NCBI GenBank assembly: GCA_023667045.1
Contig: JAMPAU010000005.1
Location: 82,377 to 119,897, forward strand
Length of the DNA stretch: 37,521 nt
DNA from: Ruminococcus flavefaciens
GTDB taxonomy: Bacteria > Bacillota > Clostridia > Oscillospirales > Ruminococcaceae
Direction of reading: 5' to 3'
Below the pieces are notes generated by a model. It saw nothing but the letters and a program-made list of their open reading frames with translations, was not told where the DNA came from and searched no databases. Every line of letters begins with the position of its first letter. Position 1 is the stretch's first letter. Made by a program: the position numbers and the translations under genes. Below are positions 7,447 to 16,581 of this stretch, piece by piece.

Positions 7447-8340
7447 TTATTTGAATTGCAGCTCCTGTGCTTTTACCGTTACTCTTGTATTTTCGGCAAC
7501 CGATTCTGTAATGAAAGTATTTCCGCCGATTACAACGTTTTCGCCTATTATCGTATCTCCGCCAAGAATGGACGAATTGGAATAAATCGTTACATTGTCT
7601 TTTATTGTCGGGTGACGTTTTACTCCTCTGAGATTCTGTCCGCCTTTTGTGGACAATCCGCCGAGCGTTACACCCTGATATATTTTGACGTGTTCGCCTA
7701 TCACAGTTGTTTCGCCGATAACAACTCCTGTTCCATGGTCGATAAAAAAATACTTTCCTATAACTGCGCCTGGGTGAACATCTATTCCTGTAACGCTGTG
7801 AGCATATTCCGACATAATTCTCGGAATCATCGGCACATCAAGCAAAGATAATTCGTGGGCTATTCTGTAAACTGATATAGCATATAATCCTGGATATGAC
7901 AGAATGATTTCCGCTTTACTCGCTGCGGCAGGATCGCCGTCGTATGCCGCCTGAATATCCGTCTCAAGATATTCTCTTATCTGCGGAAGTTTCTCCATAA
8001 AGTCAAATGTCATACTCTCTGCTCTTTCTTCCAGTTCAGAATCGGACATCTCATTAAATGAAAAACAATATCTCAGCACAACAGCAATCTGCTTGTTAAG
8101 GTGAAAAATAACGTCCTCCACCGCAGCAGACATACTGTTCCTCAGACTGTAAATTTTATAAACCTTATCACTGTAAAATCCTGGATAAATAATCTTGAAT
8201 AACTTCTCAATAATATCAATAACTGCCTTTTTGTCGGGCTGATTATATAAATCTGTATGATTAATATATTTGCCGTCCTCATAATCCTGCAATATATTTT
8301 TAACTATGCTGTCAACTCTATCCTGATTAATCTTTCCCAT
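7447..8340 (-). CDS. cysE: Serine O-acetyltransferase
   Basis: The start is placed at 8340 (MGKINQDRVDSIV) behind AAAGGAATTT; the longer frame overlaps the Rrf2 gene. The 297-residue protein has a helical N-terminal half and a C-terminal left-handed beta-helix of hexapeptide repeats. Active-site sequences are GIDVHPGAVIG, FFIDHGTGVVIGE and VKIYQGVTLGG. It makes O-acetylserine, the carbon acceptor for the two CysK-family enzymes in this window. It is longer than Bacillus CysE and resembles the EpsC/SAT form found in anaerobes. It lies between the Rrf2 regulator and the rhodanese-E1 gene in one operon. Confidence 0.93.
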   Translation of the reverse strand: MGKINQDRVDSIVKNILQDYEDGKYINHTDLYNQPDKKAVIDIIEKLFKIIYPGFYSDKVYKIYSLRNSMSAAVEDVIFHLNKQIAVVLRYCFSFNEMSDSELEERAESMTFDFMEKLPQIREYLETDIQAAYDGDPAAASKAEIILSYPGLYAISVYRIAHELSLLDVPMIPRIMSEYAHSVTGIDVHPGAVIGKYFFIDHGTGVVIGETTVIGEHVKIYQGVTLGGLSTKGGQNLRGVKRHPTIKDNVTIYSNSSILGGDTIIGENVVIGGNTFITESVAENTRVTVKAQELQFK

Positions 8341-8357
8341 AACTAAAATTCCTTTAT

Positions 8358-8795
8358 TTATATTACATACTGGTCTGTCCAGAGTTCGTTCTGCCATTCA
8401 AGCATATCCGCCAAAGTGATTCCTTCAAGAACATCATTTATTGCTGTGGATAGTTTCTGCCATAAGCGATTACACACACAGATTCCGCTTTTTTCGCAAT
8501 CAGCACTGTTTTCCCCGACGCAGCTTACAGGTGACATATCACCCTCAACAGTTTTCAGAATATATCCTACTGTATATTTTTCAGGCGGATATTGAAGCAT
8601 ATATCCTCCATGCGAACCCTTAAAACTTTTTACCAATGAGGCTTTTTGCAGAACAGATACAATCTGCTCCAGATATTTTTCAGAAATATCCTGTCTCCTT
8701 GCAATATCTTTTAGTTTAACAGGCTCGCCGTTATTATAAGTAGCAAGGTCAAGCATAAGTTTGACTGCATTCTGTCCTCGTGTTGAAATTTTCAT
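8358..8795 (-). CDS. Rrf2-family regulator with IscR-like cysteines
   Basis: The start at 8795 (MKISTRGQNAVKLMLDLA) follows GAGGTG. The 145-residue protein has the Rrf2 helix-turn-helix (VKLKDIARRQDISEKYLEQIVSVL) and wing (FKGSHGGYML). Unlike the regulator at 768-1208, it has a Cys cluster SCVG...CEKSGICVC near residues 91-107. The spacing could hold an Fe-S cluster, as in IscR/NsrR. It is the first gene before cysE, as CymR or IscR homologues often are. It may sense Fe-S status or the O-acetylserine/cysteine balance and control cysE, cysK and perhaps itself. Confidence 0.88.
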   Translation of the reverse strand: MKISTRGQNAVKLMLDLATYNNGEPVKLKDIARRQDISEKYLEQIVSVLQKASLVKSFKGSHGGYMLQYPPEKYTVGYILKTVEGDMSPVSCVGENSADCEKSGICVCNRLWQKLSTAINDVLEGITLADMLEWQNELWTDQYVI

Positions 8796-8833
8796 AAAAC
8801 ACCTCACATAACACAATAAATATCTATAATCTA

Positions 8834-8861
8834 ATTATACTATTTCTATAGGATTTGTCAA
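8834..8861 (-). promoter_or_regulatory. Promoter of the Rrf2-cysE operon
   Basis: Minus-strand TTGACA (8856-8861), 16-bp spacer, TATAAT (8834-8839). Upstream, CTATAACT (8873-8880) equals one arm of the LysR dyads seen elsewhere, but its partner arm is degenerate. Confidence 0.72.
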
Positions 8862-8922
8862 ATATATTTTTTCTATAACTCATTCTATATTAAATCTATT
8901 GCTTTTTTATATTCAAACAAAT

Positions 8923-8966
8923 CAGACAATCAAAGGATTTTAATTAATAAGCCCTCTGATTGTCTG
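8923..8966 (-). terminator. Hairpin after the nitrogenase-like operon
   Basis: CAGACAATCAAAGG pairs with CCTCTGATTGTCTG with one mismatch across a 16-nt loop, 8 bp past the last gene of the operon. The T-run on the minus side is short (ATTTGTTTG), so it may be a weak terminator or a mRNA 3'-end stabiliser. Confidence 0.6.
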
Positions 8967-8974
8967 TTAAATTT

Positions 8975-9382
8975 TTATTTTCTTAAAGTTTCATGTCTGT
9001 CGATACGACTGTAATAATCTGAAATTTTGCTGAGAGCTTCCTCAACTGAACAGCTCACGTCAAAAGAAGATATAGCTTTTCTCTCAAGCTGTTTCTGAAT
9101 GTGGAATCCTATTTTCTTGCATACAACTGCACGGCAATCTGCGACAAGCTCAACTTTTGCCGATGTCTCACCATTTCCGCCGCAGCCCGAACCACAGCCT
9201 TCGGAATTTCCACAGCCTTTTGGACTGCATGAAATATCCGATGTTTCAGACTGAAATACTCTCTGCTCCGATTTGAAATACACACCGTCCGTCACTTCAT
9301 ATATTTCAAAGTACCTTGCCGAGCCGAATGTTTCATTGACATTTTCACCGTCAGAAGTAGCAATCGCTATTTTGTACGACAT
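8975..9382 (-). CDS. NifX/NafY-type FeMo-co-domain protein with Cys-rich insert
   Basis: The start at 9382 (MSYKIAIATSDG) follows AGAGGTGG and comes 1 bp after the NifK-like stop (TGATATG). The 135-residue protein matches the dinitrogenase iron-molybdenum cofactor domain (PF02579): KIAIATSDGENVNETFGSARYFEIYEV. Mid-protein there is an unusual run, CSPKGCGNSEGCGSGC, followed by two further Cys (DCRAVVC), which the sister gene at 14021 lacks. PF02579 proteins carry NifB-co or the finished cofactor, or protect apo-enzyme. The Cys cluster could bind iron or a metal intermediate. A role in delivering cofactor to the D/K enzyme is inferred from position. Confidence 0.85.
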   Translation of the reverse strand: MSYKIAIATSDGENVNETFGSARYFEIYEVTDGVYFKSEQRVFQSETSDISCSPKGCGNSEGCGSGCGGNGETSAKVELVADCRAVVCKKIGFHIQKQLERKAISSFDVSCSVEEALSKISDYYSRIDRHETLRK

Positions 9383-9383
9383 A

Positions 9384-10682
9384 TCAGTTCCACCTCTGTA
9401 CAGCAACGGAGTATATATCCTCAATCAGACGTATTCCGCCCGTGTAACCCACATAGAAATCATCAAGCACAACTTTATCCTGTACAGGCCATGAGATATT
9501 AAGAAAATGTCCGAACATCTTTTCGGTTACTTCTTTTTCATAGTAGCTTCCAAGAATAAGCGGATAGCCGTGATAATCGTGATTTTCAATCTGCTGGTGA
9601 ATTTTATAGCCGTCCGTTTCAAAGACTGCTTCCGCTTTCAGTCCGTAGTTGAGATTTTCAAATTCAGCCTTTATCTGCTCCTGAAAAGCTTTCGGCGTAT
9701 CGTCAGTTATGAACTGTTTTGCAGGTACAAGTCCCAAATCGTTTACAAGAAATTTGGTGATTCCCAACGCATACTGAGCGTCGCCGACAACTGAAAACTG
9801 CTTCGCCATTACACGAGTTTCAAGGAACATATCGGCGTATCTCTCAATGAGATAGTAATAGTAATTCTCGTGTTCGTTGATGATATTTTCTACTTTCTGC
9901 TCATCAACTCCCGCAAACTTTCCGACTTCACGCAGGAATTTGCTTGTCTCAAATGCACCTATAGGAAGGGTAGGATAATGCAGATACGGAATACCGAGTT
10001 TTTTCTCCATTTTCTTCATGTTGCCGACAGATACCCAAGGAGATACAAGCAGATTAAATTCGGCTTTCGGAATACGGTTTATATTCTCAATTCCACGCTG
10101 ATAACCGAATATTGTATTAGGAATCAGACCGAGTTCAGCGATAAGCTTTTCAAGCTCACGGATATTTCCGAGCCAGAACAAATCCTGATATGGAACGTCC
10201 GCCCAAATATTGACAAGACCCTTTTCATTTTCGTCGGATTTTTCAAGATACTGGTCGATAATAGCATCAATAATCTGTTCATGACCCCTGTAATTATTAC
10301 CCTTGAAACCTGCTGTTGAAGCGTAAATAACGGGCTTTTCGGAATCTTCAAAATGACTTACAACGTCCGCAGTATCGTCGCCCACAATCTCAGGAATACA
10401 GCCAGTTAGCACAACATATAAATCAGCGTCAATGACCTTCAAAGCGTTTGCAATTGTTGTATCAAGTTTCTTTGCACCGCCGAAAACAACGTCCTTTTCG
10501 TTGATACTGGTACACGGGAAAATATTCGGCGAAAAATAACCGCTGCTGCCGATAGAGTCGGAAAGTTTCTGCGCACAGCCAGGTCCTGAGTGAAGTATCG
10601 GGATTGCTCTTGTAATCGCCTGAACCGTCTGCATTGCTCCCAGTGCGCACTTATATCGCTGTTTATCAAGAAGTTTTGCCAT
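9384..10682 (-). CDS. Nitrogenase-like component 1, beta (NifK-like; MarK candidate)
   Basis: This 432-residue protein is shorter than NifK (about 520), with no long N-terminal extension. It keeps all three P-cluster Cys contexts: KCALGAMQ (Cys12), HSGPGC (Cys36) and VLTGCIPEIVGDD (Cys95). It overlaps the D subunit gene by 1 nt (TAATG), indicating coupled 1:1 synthesis. With NifD-like it should form an alpha2beta2 component carrying P-clusters and receiving electrons from the NifH-like protein. The subunit size and context fit group IV nitrogenase-like enzymes such as methylthio-alkane reductase. NifN, the scaffold paralogue, is an alternative, but no second D/K pair exists in the window. Confidence 0.85.
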   Translation of the reverse strand: MAKLLDKQRYKCALGAMQTVQAITRAIPILHSGPGCAQKLSDSIGSSGYFSPNIFPCTSINEKDVVFGGAKKLDTTIANALKVIDADLYVVLTGCIPEIVGDDTADVVSHFEDSEKPVIYASTAGFKGNNYRGHEQIIDAIIDQYLEKSDENEKGLVNIWADVPYQDLFWLGNIRELEKLIAELGLIPNTIFGYQRGIENINRIPKAEFNLLVSPWVSVGNMKKMEKKLGIPYLHYPTLPIGAFETSKFLREVGKFAGVDEQKVENIINEHENYYYYLIERYADMFLETRVMAKQFSVVGDAQYALGITKFLVNDLGLVPAKQFITDDTPKAFQEQIKAEFENLNYGLKAEAVFETDGYKIHQQIENHDYHGYPLILGSYYEKEVTEKMFGHFLNISWPVQDKVVLDDFYVGYTGGIRLIEDIYSVAVQRWN

Positions 10683-12145
10683 TACTTTTTCGCCTCCTCT
10701 AAGAATTTATCCACGTTCTGCTGATACCACCAGTCAGTGTATGGCAGTTTAACACGTCTTGCAAGGTTCTTTTCAAAACTGCGGTTGTGAATGCTGTCAA
10801 GAATCGACTGCGCAAATTCAAGCGTATGTTTGTAGCCGAAAATCATGTATTCGTCGGCAACATAAACCGCAGGAGTGCCGTTCTTGATAGCCCATACGGT
10901 AGAACCTGGATGTCTCGAAAGATACAAATCAGGCTGATACTTATTCAGAATGTTCATTACTTCATAATTCTGCTGGTCGGCAACGCTTGCTTCAAAGTCA
11001 ACACCGTTTTCAAGAAGATACTCCATTGACGGTGGAACATCGCCGTTTTCGTACTTTCTGTCGTAATGCCAAGCCAAAGCCCATACTACTTCAATACCCA
11101 ACTCGTTCAGTACTCGTGATACCTCAAAAGTATATCCAGGACCCATTCCGAGAACGGCTTTAAGTCCTTTCAGTTCCTTTTTGATTTCCTCAATCTGCGG
11201 AATATATATTGCACGCTGTTCAGCTATGTATTTTTCGACGGCTTCACTGCGTTCTGTTACTCTGCCGATTTCACGTAACCATGTTTCAAAACCTGCAATA
11301 CCGAGCGGATTTATCGTCCTGATGTAAGGAACGCCGTACTTTTCTTCAAGACCATTGCCGAGATAGTTTCCGAGAGTACCACATATACAAGTCGTTGCGA
11401 GTGATTCCGAAATATGACTGAGTTCCTCGACTGTTGAATTACAGTAAAGGAAAATCGGTTCTAAGTCAAAATTTTTAAAGATTTCTATAATTTCAGGTCT
11501 TGCACTCTCATAGAAATTCTTGAAATTTATGGTATTTCTTTTCTGCTTCGGCGGCTGAACAATACTGCTTAATACGGCATGGTCGGAAATATCAAAACCT
11601 GTCGCCCATATTCTCGACTTAAAACCCTCGCAGTGTACAGCAACAATCGGCACGTCTATCTCGTCTTTTAAATCATCAACAACGCTGTCGATGTCCTCGC
11701 CGATGATTCCAGTAGCACACGAACTTGTAACAAAAATTGCTTTCGGAGAATATCTCTTGTTCACCTCAAGAATAATTCTTCTGAGTGCTTCCGCCGAACC
11801 GAAAATAGTATCTTTTTCATTCATGTCTGTGCCGACGTAAACCGTATTGTTGGTAACGCCACGTTTTTTCGCCATTACCTTATCAAGATAATATGCGCCC
11901 GCACTTGCAACTGAACAGCCAGCAGGTCCATGATGTATAATTGCAACGTCACGGATAGCAGAAAGCTGTCCTAATGCGCAGCTTGAAAGACAGGTGCTTG
12001 ACTGTGAAAAGCATCTTGAACAGCCTTTCAAGGTACCGCAGCCGCTCTGTTCAGCAAGGTCACTCAAAGTGCCGATATAGCCCGTGATAGAGCCTATACG
12101 GTTTTCCCTTGTCGCTACGTTGGAACTGTCTAAATTTATTGACAT
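10682..12145 (-). CDS. Nitrogenase-like component 1, alpha (NifD-like; MarD candidate)
   Basis: This 487-residue protein has P-cluster Cys contexts CALGQL (Cys56), HHGPAGC (Cys77) and SSCATGIIGED (Cys143). Cys255 in CGTLGNYLGNGLEEKYG aligns base-for-base in length with the NifD segment holding FeMo-co ligand Cys275. By eye, the position of the second FeMo-co ligand, His442, is not His (VYVADEY region). Five Cys are packed into residues 36-56, more than in NifD. The likely reaction is multi-electron reduction of a small substrate at a NifB-derived iron-sulfur cluster. Dinitrogen as substrate is unlikely given the missing nifEN. It is preceded by AGGAGG and lies 11 bp after the cysK paralogue. 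Confidence 0.85.
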   Translation of the reverse strand: MSINLDSSNVATRENRIGSITGYIGTLSDLAEQSGCGTLKGCSRCFSQSSTCLSSCALGQLSAIRDVAIIHHGPAGCSVASAGAYYLDKVMAKKRGVTNNTVYVGTDMNEKDTIFGSAEALRRIILEVNKRYSPKAIFVTSSCATGIIGEDIDSVVDDLKDEIDVPIVAVHCEGFKSRIWATGFDISDHAVLSSIVQPPKQKRNTINFKNFYESARPEIIEIFKNFDLEPIFLYCNSTVEELSHISESLATTCICGTLGNYLGNGLEEKYGVPYIRTINPLGIAGFETWLREIGRVTERSEAVEKYIAEQRAIYIPQIEEIKKELKGLKAVLGMGPGYTFEVSRVLNELGIEVVWALAWHYDRKYENGDVPPSMEYLLENGVDFEASVADQQNYEVMNILNKYQPDLYLSRHPGSTVWAIKNGTPAVYVADEYMIFGYKHTLEFAQSILDSIHNRSFEKNLARRVKLPYTDWWYQQNVDKFLEEAKK

Positions 12146-12156
12146 ATAACTCCTCC

Positions 12157-13155
12157 TTAACCCTGATAATCTTCATTGAAAAGATTTGTTGAAAGATAGC
12201 GAAGTCCCGTATCGGGCAGGACTGCAACAATGGTTTTGCCCTCATTTTCAGGTCTTTCAGCGAGTTTAGTCGCAGCATAAATAGCAGCGCCCGAAGAAGT
12301 TCCGACAAGAATGCCGTCCGTTTTAGCTATTTCTCTCGCAGCCTGATAAGCCTGAATTGTCTCCGCTTCAAATTTTTCGTCATATATGTTCAGATTCATT
12401 GTAGATGGAACTCTTTCAGACGGAACTCCCTCAAACGGATGAACGCCTGTGATTTCTTCAGGTTCAGGGTTTTCTTCGCTCGGAAGCGAATTTGCTCCTG
12501 GCTGAATTGCAACAACTTTTATATTGGGATTCTTTGATTTCAGATATTTTCCCGTACCTGAAACAGTACCGCCAGTACCAACGTTTGCAACAAGAATATC
12601 AACATTGCCGTCTGTATCTTCCCATATCTCAGGACCTGTTGTTGTTTCGTGAATTGCTGGATTTGCAGGATTTGAAGTCTGGTCAACAAAGAAAATATTT
12701 TCCTCTTTTGACAGAACTTCTTCCCTTAATGCTTTAATAGCGGCTATAAAATCTCCGTCTGTTTCTTCAAGTACTTTTGCAATGGCAGGAACTTCCGAAA
12801 GCTTTATCGTTTCACCGCCAAATGCCTTGATTACCTGAAATCTTTCCCTGCTGACCTGGTCCTGAACGTACACACGGAATTTATATCCCTTAGAAGCTGC
12901 AATTGCAGCAAGTCCGATACCTGTGTTTCCGCTTGTTGTTTCAACGACTGTGTAGCTAGGCTTTAAAAGTCCCTTTTTCTCAGCGTCCTCAATCATTGCA
13001 AGGGCGATTCTGTCCTTTACGCTCTGATTTGGATTATAATATTCAAGTTTTACAAGAATTTTCGCCTTTAAACCATGCTTTTTCTCATAATTTGTAAGTT
13101 CCAATAACGGAGTTCTTCCGACAAGTTCCGTAATGGATTCATAAACCTTTGCCAT
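12157..13155 (-). CDS. Divergent cysteine-synthase paralogue inside the nitrogenase-like operon
   Basis: A 332-residue fold-type II PLP enzyme. The PLP Lys lies in [19 protein letters not shown] and the phosphate/substrate loop is [26 protein letters not shown] and LVGTSSGAA complete the active site. It differs from canonical CysK (and the copy at 15509) in the usually invariant NPAGSVKDR, which reads NPNQSVKDR here. The MPDTMS loop is replaced by VQDQVS, and there is a longer stretch after AIQPG (EENPEPEEITGVHPFEG). A changed acceptor or nucleophile is therefore likely. It lies between the H and D genes with tight spacing and GAGGTGA upstream. It may capture the sulfur product of the reductase. 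Confidence 0.88.
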   Translation of the reverse strand: MAKVYESITELVGRTPLLELTNYEKKHGLKAKILVKLEYYNPNQSVKDRIALAMIEDAEKKGLLKPSYTVVETTSGNTGIGLAAIAASKGYKFRVYVQDQVSRERFQVIKAFGGETIKLSEVPAIAKVLEETDGDFIAAIKALREEVLSKEENIFFVDQTSNPANPAIHETTTGPEIWEDTDGNVDILVANVGTGGTVSGTGKYLKSKNPNIKVVAIQPGANSLPSEENPEPEEITGVHPFEGVPSERVPSTMNLNIYDEKFEAETIQAYQAAREIAKTDGILVGTSSGAAIYAATKLAERPENEGKTIVAVLPDTGLRYLSTNLFNEDYQG

Positions 13156-13166
13156 AATTTTTCACC

Positions 13167-14372
<1,206 letters not shown>

Positions 14373-14380
<8 letters not shown>

Positions 14381-15245
14381 GAGAAAACGTTTCCTTTATG
14401 TTTAATTTTCTCTGATATATCTGGTCGCCGTATTCTGACTTTCCAGGTACTCCCACAGCGTCCGCACGGCAATGCTGACAGTGACGGAAAACATCGATAT
14501 ACTTTGAAGCTTTTGCCCTTGCTTCCTCTATCTGCTGACAGGTCGGGGCTTGTTGGTCGGCAAGTTCATACTGCGGTATCAGCGGAATTATATTGTAGAT
14601 TTTCGCCCCTGCCTCACTGACAGTTTTTGCTATATCTTCAATATGCTCTCCGTTTATTTTAGGAACAAGCACGGTATTCACTTTTATCGTAATTCCTGCA
14701 TCAGATACTTTTTTTATGCCTTTTAACTGATTTTCGATAAGTATTTCTGCACCCTCTGTTCCTTCATATTTTTTGCCGTGATATATGATAAATTTATTTA
14801 ATTTCGCCTCAATTTCAGGGTCTATGGCGTTTACTGTAACCGTCAGCGAATCTATTCCGATGTCTATAACTTCGTCAGCCTTTTCGTAAAGCAGAAGTCC
14901 GTTTGTACTCATGCACTTGATAAGGTCGGGGAATTTTTCTTTAACTTTTCGGAAAGTTTCAAGTGCATAATCAGAAGCAAGAGTATCTCCAGGTCCTGCG
15001 ATTCCTGCAACTTTGATTTCAGGACAGATTTTCAATGCTTTTTCAAGTATATCTATGCTTTCGTCGGGCGTAATAACTTTTGAAGTTACTCCTGGACGAT
15101 TTTCTGTATCATTGATAACCCTGTCGCAGAAACGGCAGGCAATATTACAGCCTGGACTTACAGGAAGGTGAATTCTCCCCGCATTGTTTTTATGACCACC
15201 AAAACAAGGGTGAGAATTCTGCAAATCCTTATATGTATTGCTCAC
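14373..15245 (-). CDS. nifB: Radical SAM cofactor-biosynthesis protein NifB
   Basis: The start is GTG (15245). The 290-residue protein has HPCF (Cys14), the radical-SAM CX3CX2C in CNIACRFC (33, 37, 40), AGPGDTLA for SAM, and the NifB-specific C-terminal HCQHCRADAVG (Cys about 256 and 259). This is the full ligand set for the K1/K2 clusters that fuse into the carbide-centred [8Fe-9S-C] NifB-co. Length matches minimal NifB proteins that lack the C-terminal NifX domain, which is supplied by the next gene. With no nifEN, homocitrate synthase or Mo genes present, NifB-co itself is the probable cofactor of the D/K enzyme. A terminator lies 30 bp upstream. Confidence 0.93.
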
Positions 15246-15274
15246 GCTTTCACTTCCCTTACAATTAAATCTAT

Positions 15275-15321
15275 AAAAAAACGGAGGTATTGCCAGTATA
15301 AAATACTTAACAAAACCTCCG
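15275..15321 (-). terminator. Intrinsic terminator between yezD and nifB
   Basis: Minus strand: CGGAGGT and ACCTCCG enclose a 26-nt loop, then T7. The loop holds a smaller hairpin (AGTAT-TTT-ATACT). No clear promoter lies between it and the nifB start, so nifB and downstream genes may depend on regulated or partial read-through. Confidence 0.75.
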
Positions 15322-15331
15322 ATATTTTCGG

Positions 15332-15478
15332 TCAGTCTTTCAATCTATGTTTTTCAGTTTTATCAATCTGAATAATTTTTCCGTCCTGCACAATAAGGGT
15401 AATACTTCCATATTTCATGTTATTAAGAAGATTTTCAAGCATTTCAATAATCTGCTTTTTCATGGCAGTTTCGCTCAT
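15332..15478 (-). CDS. yezD: YezD-family small protein (DUF2292)
   Basis: This 48-residue ORF starts MSETAMKKQIIEML with GAGGTGGTG upstream. The core NNMKYGSITLIVQDGKIIQI followed by TEKHR matches the YezD/DUF2292 pattern of a short helix plus hairpin. Family members are found beside sulfate- or cysteine-assimilation genes in Firmicutes; their biochemical role is unknown. It lies 31 bp after cysK and just before the intrinsic terminator, so it should end the short cysK transcript. Confidence 0.8.
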   Translation of the reverse strand: MSETAMKKQIIEMLENLLNNMKYGSITLIVQDGKIIQIDKTEKHRLKD

Positions 15479-15508
15479 TTCAATTCACCACCTCTGGCGA
15501 AATATTAA

Positions 15509-16447
15509 TCAGTTGTTGCTGAAAAGCGGTGTTGACAAATATCTGTCTCCTGAATCGGGAAGAAGTACAACAATATTTTTTCCTGCATTTTCGGGGCGTT
15601 CAGCAAGAATTTTAGCAGCTTTCAGTGCCGCACCCGACGAAATGCCAACTAAAATTCCCTCGCTTACTGCAAATGCTCTGCCCTCTGCAAATGCATCCTC
15701 GTTCTCAATGGTGATTACCTCATCATACACGCCCGTATTCAGTACTTCGGGGACAAATCCTGCGCCGATACCCTGAATTTTGTGTGGTCCTGCTGTACCC
15801 TTTGAAAGTACAGGGCTTGTTGCAGGTTCAACAGCTACTATCTTAACATCAGGATTCTGCTCTTTCAGATACTCGCCAACGCCCGTAATCGTACCGCCTG
15901 TGCCTACTCCTGCAACGAAAATATCAACCTTTCCGCCAGTCTGCTCCCATATTTCAACGCCTGTCGTTGCCTTGTGGACAGCAGGATTTGCAGGGTTAAC
16001 AAACTGTCCAAGAATAACTGAATTTTCAATCTCTTTTGTAAGTTCCTCAGCCTTTGCAATAGCACCTTTCATACCCTTTGCGCCCTCTGTCAGAACGAGT
16101 TCCGCACCGTAAGCCTTGAGAAGATTTCTTCTCTCAACGCTCATCGTATCGGGAAGCGTGAGGATTGCACGATAGCCCTTTGCTGCCGCGACTGCTGCCA
16201 GTCCGATACCTGTATTGCCAGATGTTGGCTCAATAATTGTCGCACTCTCTTTAAGAATACCTTTCTTTTCAGCGTCCTCAATCATCGCAAGGGCGATTCT
16301 GTCCTTGACCGAACCTGCTGGATTAAGATATTCCAGTTTTGCAAGAATTGTCGCATTTTTTATGCCTGATTTCCTGGAATATCCGTTCAGTTTCAGAAGC
16401 GGTGTTCCGCCGATTAATTCCAGTGCGCTTTCCTTTATGCTGCTCAT
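15509..16447 (-). CDS. cysK: Cysteine synthase A (O-acetylserine sulfhydrylase)
   Basis: The start at 16447 ([18 protein letters not shown]) is set by GGAGGTAATT immediately upstream. The 312-residue protein carries the canonical [19 protein letters not shown] (PLP Lys), [35 protein letters not shown] and GISSGAA. It condenses O-acetylserine (from CysE) with sulfide to make cysteine. Compared with the paralogue at 12157 it keeps every usual active-site motif, so this is the housekeeping enzyme. It is the first gene after a strong promoter (16502-16530). Confidence 0.95.
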   Translation of the reverse strand: MSSIKESALELIGGTPLLKLNGYSRKSGIKNATILAKLEYLNPAGSVKDRIALAMIEDAEKKGILKESATIIEPTSGNTGIGLAAVAAAKGYRAILTLPDTMSVERRNLLKAYGAELVLTEGAKGMKGAIAKAEELTKEIENSVILGQFVNPANPAVHKATTGVEIWEQTGGKVDIFVAGVGTGGTITGVGEYLKEQNPDVKIVAVEPATSPVLSKGTAGPHKIQGIGAGFVPEVLNTGVYDEVITIENEDAFAEGRAFAVSEGILVGISSGAALKAAKILAERPENAGKNIVVLLPDSGDRYLSTPLFSNN

Positions 16448-16501
16448 AATAATTACCTCCGTTTTCAATTCATACTAACTATGTGTGTTTACTATGTTTA
16501 G

Positions 16502-16530
16502 ATTATAACACAAATTATCTCATTTGTCAA
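16502..16530 (-). promoter_or_regulatory. cysK promoter
   Basis: Minus-strand TTGACA (16525-16530), 17-bp spacer, TATAAT (16502-16507) with an upstream TG. A one-mismatch ATAG-N7-GTAT lies at 16542-16556, but at about -54 rather than -66. ACATAGT occurs twice in the untranslated leader. Confidence 0.82.
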
Positions 16531-16581
16531 TACAATAAGCTATACAGTTTTCCTATTACTTGTGATAGTCATCAAATATAT

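Noticed and set aside
9384-12145. D/K pair as a true N2-fixing nitrogenase
   Set aside because: No nifEN, nifV or Mo genes are present, the K subunit is short, and the His442 equivalent appears lost. Sulfur neighbours dominate.
16542-16568. LysR box upstream of cysK
   Set aside because: Only a one-mismatch ATAG-N7-GTAT at about -54 and a reversed CTAT-N8-ATAG; neither matches the pattern of the three clear boxes.
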